Translations under genes and position numbers: made by a program
Assembly (NCBI RefSeq): GCF_016756535.1
Contig: NZ_AP023247.1
Coordinates: forward strand, 3,906,501 to 3,970,500
Direction: 5' to 3'
Length of the DNA: 64,000 bases
Origin: Mesorhizobium sp. 131-2-1
GTDB taxonomy: Bacteria; Pseudomonadota; Alphaproteobacteria; Rhizobiales; Rhizobiaceae
The notes under the pieces: model-generated
What the model was told of the DNA's origin: nothing
Databases searched by the model: none
The model's input: only the letters and a program-made list of their open reading frames with translations
In this document: piece after piece, positions 16,972 through 25,092 of the stretch
How positions within the stretch are numbered: position 1 is the first letter of the stretch
How the letters are laid out: every line of letters begins with the position of its first letter

Positions 16972-18377
16972 ATTGGCTCCCCGATCTCTCCGCCGGTTCC
17001 GGCCCTCTGTACCAGCGCCTTGCTGACAGCATTGAGTCAGATATCGACCGGGGCGTGATCGGTGTCGGTGCGAAGCTGCCGCCGCAGCGCGATCTCGCCT
17101 ATGACATCGGCACCACGGTCGGCACGGTCGGCCGGGCCTATCAGTTGCTGCGCGAACGCGGACTGGTCAGCGGCGAGGTCGGACGCGGCACCTATGTGCT
17201 CGGCCAGCGCCCGGAAGAGGCAAAGGCCGAACTGCTGGAGCCCAGCGAGCAAGGCACGCGCTTTATCGACGCGCCGAGCGGCAAGCTGCGCTTCGACAGC
17301 ACCGCCGCGCCCGATATCGGCCAGGATGCCGTCATCGCCGAGATGCTGTCGCGAACGGCGCAGGACCATCCACACGAGATTTCCAGCTACACCCGGGATT
17401 TCCCGGAGCGCTGGTCCGAGGCCGGCAGCCGATGGCTGGGGCGGAACTCCTATCGCCCTGCCCTCGATTCGATCGTGCCGACGCTCGGGACCCATGCGGC
17501 CGTCATGGCCGCGATCGCCGCGCTCACCACGCCAGGCGACTATGTCGCCTTCGAGCATCTCACCTATTCGCAGATCTCGCGCAGCGCCGGCCTGATCGGC
17601 CGCCGCACGGCGCTGGTTGCCTCGGATGACGAAGGCATCGACCCCGACGATTTTGTGCGCGTCTGCGCGCAAAAGCACCCGAAGATGATGTTCCTGATGC
17701 CGACGGCGAAGAACCCGACGCTGGTGACGCTGTCGGCGGAGCGTCGCAAGGCCATCGCGCGCGTCGCCCGCGAGTTCAACGTCGTGCTGATCGAGGACGA
17801 CCTCTATGGCGACCTGACCGACGATCCGACGCCGCTGCTTGCCGAATATGCACCCGAGCGGACCATCGTTGCCGGCGGCCTGTCGAAATCGGTGGCTGCA
17901 GGCGTCCGCGGCGGTTGGCTCGCCTGCCCGCCGGCCTACCGCCACCGCATCCGCGTCGCCCACAAGATGATGACCGGCGGCCTCCCCTTCCTGTTGGCCG
18001 AGGTCGGCTCGCGGCTGGTGCTGTCCGGCCAGGCGAGCGATATCCGCAGGCGCTGCATCGCTGAAGTCGGCGCGCGCATCGCCATCGTGCGCGAGACATT
18101 GGCCGGGTTCGAATTCAAGGCGAAAGACAGCGTGCCTTTCGTCTGGCTTACGCTGCCTGAGCCTTGGCTTTCCGGCACCTTCAAGCAGGCCTGCCTGGAA
18201 CATGGGGTACTCATCGACGACGAGGACGAGTTCAAGGCCGGCCGTTCCGAGCAGGTGTTCCACGCCGTCCGTTTCGGCGTCTCGCAGCCGAGACAGCGCA
18301 AGGATGTCGCCGGCGGCGTCACGGTGATCCGGCGCCTGCTCGAGGAAGGCCGCGCCGGCTACGACAGTTTTTCCTGA
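16965..18377 (+). CDS. MocR-type (GntR/aminotransferase) transcriptional regulator
   Basis: A 470-residue fusion. Residues 10-75 form a GntR winged helix: PLYQRLADSIESDIDRGVIGVGAKLPPQRDLA and GTVGRAYQLLRERGLVSGEVGRGTYV. The rest is a class I aminotransferase-like domain; PLP-binding lysine is in VAGGLSKSVAAGVRGGW, with the Asp partner in IEDDLYGDL. MocR proteins use PLP or an amino compound as a signal and usually regulate a divergent gene, here DUF1127. An alternative is a true transaminase, but the helix-turn-helix makes regulation far more likely. The effector is not predictable. Confidence 0.9.
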   Translation: MTNWLPDLSAGSGPLYQRLADSIESDIDRGVIGVGAKLPPQRDLAYDIGTTVGTVGRAYQLLRERGLVSGEVGRGTYVLGQRPEEAKAELLEPSEQGTRFIDAPSGKLRFDSTAAPDIGQDAVIAEMLSRTAQDHPHEISSYTRDFPERWSEAGSRWLGRNSYRPALDSIVPTLGTHAAVMAAIAALTTPGDYVAFEHLTYSQISRSAGLIGRRTALVASDDEGIDPDDFVRVCAQKHPKMMFLMPTAKNPTLVTLSAERRKAIARVAREFNVVLIEDDLYGDLTDDPTPLLAEYAPERTIVAGGLSKSVAAGVRGGWLACPPAYRHRIRVAHKMMTGGLPFLLAEVGSRLVLSGQASDIRRRCIAEVGARIAIVRETLAGFEFKAKDSVPFVWLTLPEPWLSGTFKQACLEHGVLIDDEDEFKAGRSEQVFHAVRFGVSQPRQRKDVAGGVTVIRRLLEEGRAGYDSFS

Positions 18378-18480
18378 GCTGCCGCCCCGCCTAGTCGCGA
18401 TGTTCTGATGGTCCCCGCTCCTGTGGCTTTCCGCCTTTTTTCGTCGATCTATGGGGTGTATCAGCCTCGAGCTTGCGATA

Positions 18481-18503
18481 AGAGGGGACTCGAATTCCCC
18501 TCT
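18481..18503 (+). promoter_or_regulatory. stem-loop in the purL leader
   Basis: AGAGGGGA and TCCCCTCT form a perfect 8-bp stem with a 7-base loop, ending 23 bases before the purL ATG. It lies where ribosome access could be affected. It does not resemble a known purine riboswitch, and no function is claimed. Confidence 0.4.
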
Positions 18504-18526
18504 CCCACGGATACAAATCGCTGCTC

Positions 18527-20767
18527 ATGACTATTTCCAATTCCGTGCCGATCACCCCGGAGCTCATTGCCGCGCACGGGCTGAAGCCCGACGAATATCA
18601 GCGCATCCTCGATCTGGTCGGACGCGAGCCAAGCTTCACCGAACTCGGCATCTTTTCGGCGATGTGGAACGAGCACTGCTCCTACAAATCCTCGAAGAAA
18701 TGGCTGCGCACGCTGCCGACGACCGGGCCGCGGGTCATCCAGGGGCCGGGCGAGAATGCCGGTGTGGTCGACATCGGCGACGGCGACTGCGTCGTCTTCA
18801 AGATGGAGAGCCATAACCACCCCTCCTACATCGAACCCTATCAGGGAGCTGCGACCGGCGTCGGCGGCATCCTGCGCGACGTCTTCACCATGGGCGCGCG
18901 GCCGGTGGCGGCGATGAACGCGCTGCGCTTCGGCGCGCCGGACCATCCCAAGACAAGGCATCTGGTGGCCGGAGTCGTTTCCGGCGTCGGCGGCTACGGC
19001 AATTCCTTCGGCGTGCCGACGGTCGGCGGCGAGGTCAATTTCGATCCCCGCTACAATGGCAACATCCTGGTCAACGCCTTCGCCGCGGGCCTCGCCAAGA
19101 CCGATGCCATCTTCCTGTCCGAGGCCAAGGGCGTCGGTCTGCCGGTCGTCTATCTCGGCGCCAAGACCGGGCGCGACGGCGTCGGCGGCGCCACCATGGC
19201 GTCGGCCGAATTCGACGACAAGATCGAAGAGAAGCGGCCGACAGTCCAGGTTGGCGATCCCTTCACCGAGAAATGCCTGCTGGAGGCCTGCCTCGAGCTG
19301 ATGGCGTCCGGCGCGGTCATCGCCATCCAGGACATGGGCGCGGCCGGCCTCACCTGCTCGGCCGTCGAGATGGGCGCCAAGGGCGACCTCGGCATCGAGC
19401 TCGACCTCGACAGGGTGCCGGTGCGCGAGGAGCGCATGAGCGCCTATGAGATGATGCTGTCGGAAAGCCAGGAGCGCATGCTGATGGTGCTGCGCCCCGA
19501 GAAAGAGAAAGAGGCTGAGGCGATCTTCCACAAATGGGGCCTCGACTTCGCCATCGTCGGCAAGACGACCGACGATCTTCGCTTCCGCGTCATCCACCAG
19601 GGCGACGAGGTCGCCAATCTGCCGATCAAAGAACTCGGCGACCAGGCACCGGAATATGACCGCCCCTGGCTCGAGGCGAAGAAGCCGGCGCCGCTTGCGG
19701 CCAGAGACGCGCCCAAGGCCGATGTCGCTGACGCACTGCTGAAGTTGCTGGGCGGGCCCGATCTCTCCTCGCGCCGTTGGGTGTGGGAGCAGTACGACAC
19801 GCTGATCCAGGGCAATTCGCTGCAGCTTCCCGGCGGTGACGCCGGCGTGGTGCGCGTCGAGGGCCATGCGGCCAAGGCGCTCGCCTTCTCCTCCGACGTG
19901 ACGCCGCGCTATTGCGAGGCCGATCCCTATGAAGGCGGCAAGCAGGCGGTGGCCGAATGCTGGCGCAACCTGACCGCCACCGGCGCCCTGCCGCTTGCCG
20001 CCACCGACAACCTCAATTTCGGCAATCCGGAACGGCCGGAGATCATGGGCCAGTTGGTCGGCGCGGTGAAGGGCATTGGCGATGCCTGCCGCGCGCTCGG
20101 CTTCCCGATCGTCTCCGGCAATGTCTCGCTCTATAACGAAACCAATGGCCGCGGCATCCTGCCGACGCCAACCATCGGCGGCGTCGGGCTGATCGCCGAC
20201 TGGTCGAGGATGGCCCGCATCGGCTTTGCCGGCGAAGGCCAGATGATCGTGCTGGTCGGCGCGCCGGCGACGTGGGGCAGCCATCTCGGCCAGTCCGTCT
20301 ACATGCGCGACATCCATGGCCGCGGCGACGGCCCGCCGCCGCCAGTCGACCTCGAGCATGAAAAGCGCGTCGGCGACCATGTCCGTGCGCTGATCGCCTC
20401 CGGCGTTGTCACCGCCGCGCATGACCTGTCCGATGGCGGCCTTGCCGTGGCGCTGGCCGAGATGGCGATGGCGTCGGGCATCGGCGCCACCATCCCCGGC
20501 CTGGTCGGGACCGATCCGATCCCGGTCTTCTTCGGCGAGGACCAGGGCCGTTATCTGCTGACGCTGTCGATCGACCCGCAAAGCAAGGAATGGGACGCCA
20601 TTCGCGAGGAGCAGGGCAAGCTCGGCATCTTCGCGCCATGGATCGGCTCGACCGGCGGCAATGACCTGAAACTCGGTGACGCGCGGGCGATCCCGGTCAG
20701 CGAATTGACCGCTGCCCACGAATCCTGGTTTCCTCGCTTCATGGCAAACGAGGTCGTGGATCCATAA
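18527..20767 (+). CDS. purL: FGAM synthase, large subunit PurL
   Basis: A 746-residue protein of the small PurL type that works with separate PurS and PurQ, both present upstream. Early motifs [23 protein letters not shown] and [35 protein letters not shown] hold the catalytic His and nucleotide/metal ligands. Mid-protein [17 protein letters not shown] and the second-domain [11 protein letters not shown] and [16 protein letters not shown] are characteristic. It converts FGAR, ATP and ammonia to FGAM. The 149-bp upstream gap after the mocR gene contains a stem-loop near the start. It is followed by bolA after 98 bp, as in other Rhizobiales. Confidence 0.97.
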   Translation: MTISNSVPITPELIAAHGLKPDEYQRILDLVGREPSFTELGIFSAMWNEHCSYKSSKKWLRTLPTTGPRVIQGPGENAGVVDIGDGDCVVFKMESHNHPSYIEPYQGAATGVGGILRDVFTMGARPVAAMNALRFGAPDHPKTRHLVAGVVSGVGGYGNSFGVPTVGGEVNFDPRYNGNILVNAFAAGLAKTDAIFLSEAKGVGLPVVYLGAKTGRDGVGGATMASAEFDDKIEEKRPTVQVGDPFTEKCLLEACLELMASGAVIAIQDMGAAGLTCSAVEMGAKGDLGIELDLDRVPVREERMSAYEMMLSESQERMLMVLRPEKEKEAEAIFHKWGLDFAIVGKTTDDLRFRVIHQGDEVANLPIKELGDQAPEYDRPWLEAKKPAPLAARDAPKADVADALLKLLGGPDLSSRRWVWEQYDTLIQGNSLQLPGGDAGVVRVEGHAAKALAFSSDVTPRYCEADPYEGGKQAVAECWRNLTATGALPLAATDNLNFGNPERPEIMGQLVGAVKGIGDACRALGFPIVSGNVSLYNETNGRGILPTPTIGGVGLIADWSRMARIGFAGEGQMIVLVGAPATWGSHLGQSVYMRDIHGRGDGPPPPVDLEHEKRVGDHVRALIASGVVTAAHDLSDGGLAVALAEMAMASGIGATIPGLVGTDPIPVFFGEDQGRYLLTLSIDPQSKEWDAIREEQGKLGIFAPWIGSTGGNDLKLGDARAIPVSELTAAHESWFPRFMANEVVDP

Positions 20768-20865
20768 TATTTATGGTTGGGACGGCGTTTCGGTCACTTC
20801 CTGATATGGTCCATCCGACGTCCCGGCCATATCTATGAGATCGGTACCTGATAGGGAAAACCCGC

Positions 20866-21099
20866 ATGGCAATGGATGCCCACGACATCGAAAAGCTGAT
20901 CAAGGAAGGCATCCCGGACGCCAAGGTGACGATCCGCGACCTGGCCGGTGACGGCGACCACTACGCCGCCGAAGTGGTGGCCGAGAGTTTTCGCGGAAAG
21001 AGCCGCGTCCAGCAGCACCAGATGGTGTACGACGCGCTGAAGGGCAACATGGGCGGCGTCCTGCATGCGCTGGCCCTGCAGACCAGCGTGCCGGACTGA
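20866..21099 (+). CDS. BolA family protein
   Basis: A 77-residue BolA/IbaG-type protein: HDIEKLIKEGIPDAKVTIRDL, then GDGDHYAAEVVAESFRGKSRVQQHQMVYDAL with the conserved FxGxSxxxxHxxV-like pattern and a histidine that can ligate a 2Fe-2S cluster. BolA proteins pair with monothiol glutaredoxins (Grx4) to bind and deliver Fe-S clusters and to sense iron. The partner grxD is present but 3.5 kb away, although in many Rhizobiales purL-bolA-grxD are contiguous; three metal/envelope genes lie between. There is no cysteine in the ligand loop, so it is BolA-H-like (IbaG group). Confidence 0.92.
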   Translation: MAMDAHDIEKLIKEGIPDAKVTIRDLAGDGDHYAAEVVAESFRGKSRVQQHQMVYDALKGNMGGVLHALALQTSVPD

Positions 21100-21166
21100 G
21101 CCCGCCGGACGTCGCCGCTCAGGATTACGTTTCGTTGAAACGTCATCCTGATCTAATCCTTTGCTG

Positions 21167-21215
21167 GAGCATGATCTTTTCCGAAAGCCGGTTCCCACTT
21201 TTCGGGATCATGCTC
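21167..21215. repeat. 49-bp palindromic intergenic repeat, copy 2
   Basis: Perfect 10-bp outer arms GAGCATGATC/GATCATGCTC enclose an inner TTTTCCGAAA…TTTTCGG. Same length and plan as the element at 13076-13124. It lies between convergent bolA and the ZIP gene, overlapping the last base of the latter's stop region, and marks the left edge of the block separating bolA from grxD. Confidence 0.75.
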
Positions 21216-22408
21216 TAGATCTTCACCAACATCGCCGTCAGGTACATGAAGCCGATGCCGGCGGCCAATCCGGCCATCGCGCTCGGTGCAAGCAGTGCCC
21301 GCGTGCCGTCGGCGCGCTGACGAATCTGCATCGACACGAGTTCGACGATCACCTGCAGGATCGCCCCGGCGCCAACCGCCAGCGCCAACGCCGACCATTG
21401 CGGCGCGTAGGCCAGGCTGCCGATCCACAGGCCGAGGACGGCGGGCCCCCCAGCCAGCAACGTCAGCGCGGCGAAGGTCCTGAGTGGTGGCCGCTGCTTC
21501 AGGATCGGGGCGGCGATGCCGATGCCCTCGGTGATGTTGTGCAGGGTGAAACCGAGCACGAGGAAGGTGCCAAGCCCCGCCGCGCCTGACGCGAAGGCAG
21601 CGCCGATCGCCAGACCTTCGCCGAGATTGTGCAGGCCGATGCCGAGCGCGATGAAGGTGGCGAGCGCCAGGCCGGTCGGCGTCCCGCTCCGCCGGCCTGC
21701 CGCCATCAGCAGCAGGAAACTGGCGGTGGCAGCGAGCACGATCATCGTCGGCCCCTGGAATAGCGCGGCGGCTTCGCCGGCCAGTTCAAAGGCGTCCTCC
21801 AGCGCATCGACGAAAAGGAAGGCGAGCAAGCCGACGGTCAGCGACAGGAGGAAGTCCATGCCGCTCCGTCCGACGCCGCGAAGCGCGGGGTAGAACATAA
21901 GGCCGATCGCCACGGGCAGGATGCCGACAAAGGCGCCGAGCACCGCCTGCGCGACCAGGCTCAGCGAATCGCGGGTCGGCGTAGGCACGGCCACCGCGAT
22001 CTCATGCCCGAACGTCGTCCCGGTGCTGGTCACGACATTGATCGCATGCGCCTCCCCCAACACCCATGGATATGGCAGGCTGATCCATGCCGTCGAGCCG
22101 CGCGCGATCGGGCCGGGCGGATCCTGCGTGAATTGCCAGTAGGCATCGTCGACCTGGACCTGGGCAATCGTCATAGGTTCCGATCCGCCGGCGCGCACGA
22201 GAAAGCGGATGCCATCGTTTCCGAGGATCGTCCGCTCGAAGGTGAGGTTCTCGACCGGCGGTGCGCCGTTGCGGAAACCGGATAGCGGATCCGAGGACAA
22301 CAGCCAGGCAACGGCAAGCCCCAGCACGGCGAGCGGCAGCGCGATCCACAGCAGATACACCCAAGGCCGTCGCTCGGCACGCGCATTGGGCTGGCTCATA
22401 TCGCTCAC
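21215..22408 (-). CDS. ZIP family metal transporter with periplasmic insert
   Basis: A 397-residue membrane protein. After a first helix (about 18-38, VYLLWIALPLAVLGLAVAWLL) comes a ~110-residue soluble region with no helices, then a ZIP core of about seven or eight helices. The two metal-binding helices carry GIGLHNLGEGLAIGAAF and GFTLHNITEGIGIAAPI, the HN-x-x-EG signatures. ZIP proteins bring divalent metals (Zn, Fe, Mn) toward the cytoplasm. The N-terminal insert makes it longer than simple bacterial ZIPs (about 250-300 residues). Its ATG overlaps the TGA of the multicopper oxidase gene (ATGA), so they are translationally coupled; the pair probably shares one metal-related task. Confidence 0.87.
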   Translation of the reverse strand: MSDMSQPNARAERRPWVYLLWIALPLAVLGLAVAWLLSSDPLSGFRNGAPPVENLTFERTILGNDGIRFLVRAGGSEPMTIAQVQVDDAYWQFTQDPPGPIARGSTAWISLPYPWVLGEAHAINVVTSTGTTFGHEIAVAVPTPTRDSLSLVAQAVLGAFVGILPVAIGLMFYPALRGVGRSGMDFLLSLTVGLLAFLFVDALEDAFELAGEAAALFQGPTMIVLAATASFLLLMAAGRRSGTPTGLALATFIALGIGLHNLGEGLAIGAAFASGAAGLGTFLVLGFTLHNITEGIGIAAPILKQRPPLRTFAALTLLAGGPAVLGLWIGSLAYAPQWSALALAVGAGAILQVIVELVSMQIRQRADGTRALLAPSAMAGLAAGIGFMYLTAMLVKI

Positions 22409-23535
22409 GACACGGCCTCTACGACGTCGAACATGCCGGACCAGCCGAGCTCGGTGAACTCAGACTGGTGAGGGTGGAACATGTAGAGACCCGGCTCGTG
22501 CTCGCGGAAGTGAAACTCGAGGATGCCGCGCTCGGCCTGGCACTGGGTGATCAGGTCGACGGTCTTGAGCGTCGGCGTGAGCGTCGTGCCCTGATTGTAG
22601 TAATCGAAGAAATTGGCGTGCAGGTGGAAGGAGTTGATCGGGTCGAACTCGACGACATTGATGAGGTAGATGCGGACGGGCTTGTCCTTCAGCACCCTGA
22701 TCGGCTTCTTCGCGTAGGCGTGGGCGACCGTGTTGACGGCATAGACTTCGTTCTCGTTGTCGAAGTTGGTGTCGAAGGCGTTCATGACCATCACGAATTC
22801 CTGCCAGCCGGCATTCTCGGGCGTGCCGAGCAGGCGTGATAGGGCGACCGCCTCGTGCTCCGGATGCCGGGCCGGATCGGGATCGATGACGAAGGCGCCG
22901 TACATGCCCTTCTGGATGTGCCGCTTCAGCGGCAGGGCGTGACAGTGATAGAGGTGACAGCCGAACGGCCTGGCATCAAACTCGTAGACGAACTCCTCGC
23001 CCGGCCCGATCAAGCCGGCACCCGGAACGCCGTCCATGCGCGCGGCATGGATGCCGTGAAAATGCATCGAATGCGGATGCGAGCCTTGGTTGCGGAAGAC
23101 GATCCGCAACCGTTCGCCCTCGGTCGCTCGCAGCGACGGCCCCGGCACGCGGCCATTGTAGGTCCAGGCCGGGAACATGATGCCGGGCGCGATCTCGATC
23201 TCCTTGTCCTCCGCCGTGACTTCGAAGGTGCGAAGCGTGCGGCCGTCCGGCAGGCTCGACACCGTCCCGGTCTCCCAATCGTCGACTAGCTTCACCGGAT
23301 CGAAGCCGTTTCGGGCATCGTCGACCTCGCCGACCGTGATCATTGCTCCGTGAGCGGACAGGTGCGCCGGCTGGCCTTCAGCAGCCGCGGCCGCTGGCAT
23401 GTCGTGACCGGCATGGCTGGCCTGCCCGCGCGCCGCGCTCGCCACCACAGCCGTGCCGCCGGCAGCCGCGAGGCCGCCGGCCAGAAGCAGCCTTCGATCG
23501 AGCTTTCGCCCCAGCAAGGATTTCGTCTCGCTCAT
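22405..23535 (-). CDS. multicopper oxidase, two-cupredoxin-domain type
   Basis: A 376-residue exported protein. The N-terminus RKLDRRLLLAGGLAAAGGTA looks like a twin-arginine signal and is followed by a His/Met-rich stretch (SHAGHDMPAA). Copper-binding motifs are present: SHPHSMHFHGIH near residue 150, CHLYHCHALPLKRHIQKGMYG near residue 195, NSFHLHANFF near 305 and FHPHQSEFTELGWSGMF near the end. The type 1 copper ligands appear to lie in the first domain (C, H and M of HCHALPLKRHIQKGM). It resembles laccase-like or nitrite-reductase-related oxidases. Likely role is periplasmic metal or phenol oxidation; coupling to a ZIP transporter suggests metal oxidation and uptake (inference). Confidence 0.87.
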   Translation of the reverse strand: MSETKSLLGRKLDRRLLLAGGLAAAGGTAVVASAARGQASHAGHDMPAAAAAEGQPAHLSAHGAMITVGEVDDARNGFDPVKLVDDWETGTVSSLPDGRTLRTFEVTAEDKEIEIAPGIMFPAWTYNGRVPGPSLRATEGERLRIVFRNQGSHPHSMHFHGIHAARMDGVPGAGLIGPGEEFVYEFDARPFGCHLYHCHALPLKRHIQKGMYGAFVIDPDPARHPEHEAVALSRLLGTPENAGWQEFVMVMNAFDTNFDNENEVYAVNTVAHAYAKKPIRVLKDKPVRIYLINVVEFDPINSFHLHANFFDYYNQGTTLTPTLKTVDLITQCQAERGILEFHFREHEPGLYMFHPHQSEFTELGWSGMFDVVEAVS

Positions 23536-23582
23536 GCCTGCATCCTCCAGCTCGCGACGAGAATAGCGGATGCTCTAAGATT

Positions 23583-23594
23583 TAGCTATAGCTA
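23583..23594. promoter_or_regulatory. 12-bp perfect palindrome upstream of the multicopper oxidase gene
   Basis: TAGCTATAGCTA is a perfect palindrome 48 bp upstream of the ATG at 23535, in an A/T-rich stretch that is the probable promoter. It could be the operator of a metal-responsive or other dimeric repressor. It does not match the Irr, Zur or Fur boxes that I know. Confidence 0.4.
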
Positions 23595-23649
23595 TATTCT
23601 GACGGGCGCGGATTCGGCGGACAAGACAGGCGAAAGCCCTCGCGGCAGG

Positions 23650-24450
23650 TTACTGCGCCGCCTTCTTGGCCGACACTGCGATGATGGGACCGGCGGGATA
23701 CTTCCCGCCGATGATCATCCGGTCGCCGTCCGACAGTGCCGAGACCACGCCATCGAGGAACAGCGCGTTGGGACAGGAAAGCGCGTCGCGGAACAGCCGC
23801 GCGAAGCTGCCGAGGCTGACTTCCGAGCGCGAGATCGCCAGCACGACGGTATGGCCATCGCGCACGCCGACCCCGTTGCGGATGTAGCGCGAGGTGCCGT
23901 TCTGCTCGAAACGCGGATGCAGCGCGCCGTCGATCACCAGCATCGGGCCGGACTGCGTGGCGAAGATGGAGTCGGGCTTGGCGGCGGCATAGGCGCCGCT
24001 ATCCATGACCGCGGCCTTGCCGTCCCTGCCGACCAGGAACAAGCCGTTCGGCTTCAGGAAGAAGTTGCCCTCGGCATCGGCAAGGTTGAGCGGCGCCTTT
24101 TCACTTCCCTCCTCGACGAGCAAACCGACCGGCGTCAGGTCCTCGTGATACATGCCGCCATTCATGGCGAGCAGCATTGGCCGCCCCTGCTCCTTCATTG
24201 CCTTGTCGAACGCTTCCAGCGAGCCAAATGGCTTGCCGTCGCCGCCGGCATGGAAGATGCCAATGTCATAGGAGTTGAGACCAATCTCGCAGATGACGTA
24301 GGGCACCGCCTCGAACGTCAAATCCCGGCACGGAGCGGGTAGAGCACCGATGACGAGCGGCGGGCGCTCCTTCGGTCTCAGCCACCAGGCCATGGCCACG
24401 GCGACGAGCAGGACGCCGATCAGGATCGTCGCGAGATAGCGCTTCTTCAT
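23650..24450 (-). CDS. phosphodiester glycosidase (NAGPA/DUF2233) family protein
   Basis: A 266-residue protein from the ATG at 24450; the longer frame to 24549 adds an unlikely leader. Residues about 5-26 ([19 protein letters not shown]) form a signal anchor. The core is typical of the NAGPA (uncovering enzyme-like) family: [23 protein letters not shown] near residue 117, [37 protein letters not shown], and near the end [14 protein letters not shown]. Family members hydrolyse sugar phosphodiesters, probably of cell-envelope polymers. It precedes the multicopper oxidase gene by 114 bp on the same strand and is divergent from grxD. Confidence 0.85.
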   Translation of the reverse strand: MKKRYLATILIGVLLVAVAMAWWLRPKERPPLVIGALPAPCRDLTFEAVPYVICEIGLNSYDIGIFHAGGDGKPFGSLEAFDKAMKEQGRPMLLAMNGGMYHEDLTPVGLLVEEGSEKAPLNLADAEGNFFLKPNGLFLVGRDGKAAVMDSGAYAAAKPDSIFATQSGPMLVIDGALHPRFEQNGTSRYIRNGVGVRDGHTVVLAISRSEVSLGSFARLFRDALSCPNALFLDGVVSALSDGDRMIIGGKYPAGPIIAVSAKKAAQ

Positions 24451-24612
24451 CACGCTCCGGGGAATTGGCGGCCTTGGGACTTGGTGCAGCGTCAGGCCAT
24501 CTTTTGCGCCATTTCGGCGCCAGCAAGGCAAATACCTTGTTTCGGTCAACCTATGGGTTTATTTGATGGCTATGTTTCGAGCCTGACTCCCACAGGCGTG
24601 AAAGGATTCTCC

Positions 24613-24948
24613 ATGAGCGGCATCAACGACTACATCGACAACGAAGTGAAGAGCAACGACGTGGTGCTCTTCATGAAGGGCACGCCCGGCTTCCCGCAGT
24701 GCGGGTTCTCCGGCCAGGTGGTACAGATCCTCGACTATATCGGGGCCGACTACAAAGGCGTGAACGTGCTCGACTCGGCCGAACTGCGCCAGGGCATCAA
24801 GGATTATTCCAACTGGCCGACCATCCCGCAGCTCTACGTCAAGGGCGAGTTTGTCGGCGGTTGCGACATCGTGCGCGAGATGTTCCAGGCGGGCGAACTG
24901 CAGACGTTCCTCGTCGAGAAGGGCGTCAGCGTCAAAGGCGCCGCCTGA
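24613..24948 (+). CDS. grxD: monothiol glutaredoxin, Grx4 family
   Basis: A 111-residue protein with the monothiol active site CGFS in [14 protein letters not shown] near residue 29, preceded by [35 protein letters not shown] is the glutathione-binding cis-proline and GG region. Grx4 proteins bind a 2Fe-2S cluster with glutathione, form complexes with BolA, and take part in Fe-S transfer and iron sensing. Start is the ATG at 24613; longer in-frame starts from 24481 are unlikely. The bolA partner is upstream beyond the inserted oxidase-ZIP-glycosidase block. Confidence 0.95.
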   Translation: MSGINDYIDNEVKSNDVVLFMKGTPGFPQCGFSGQVVQILDYIGADYKGVNVLDSAELRQGIKDYSNWPTIPQLYVKGEFVGGCDIVREMFQAGELQTFLVEKGVSVKGAA

Positions 24949-25013
24949 TTGAACGCGCCTGCCGGCGCCTGATCGGCGCTGGCTCCCGGGGCTGCCCCCA
25001 CCTCGGCATTTTG

Positions 25014-25032
25014 GTTCCCGATACTCGGGAAC
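25014..25032. promoter_or_regulatory. inverted repeat upstream of the MFS exporter gene
   Basis: GTTCCCGA-TAC-TCGGGAAC is a perfect 8-bp inverted repeat with a 3-base centre, 60 bp before the GTG at 25093. It could be an operator (for example for a TetR-type repressor) or an mRNA stem-loop after grxD. No regulator gene is adjacent. Confidence 0.4.
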
Positions 25033-25092
25033 GAGACGAAAGGATGCGCCGGTCAACCGGCGCGCGTTCGTTTTGGAAGATCGGATTTTGCC

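Noticed and set aside
18481..18503. Purine riboswitch in the purL leader
   Set aside because: Only a single simple stem is present, without the three-way junction and conserved loops of a purine riboswitch.
18461..20719. 752-codon minus-strand frame opposite purL
   Set aside because: PurL motifs are complete on the plus strand; the opposite frame shows shadow composition.
25014..25032. LexA box near the MFS exporter gene
   Set aside because: GTTC and GAAC occur here as an inverted repeat, whereas the alphaproteobacterial LexA site is a direct repeat GTTC-N7-GTTC; kept only as a generic inverted repeat.
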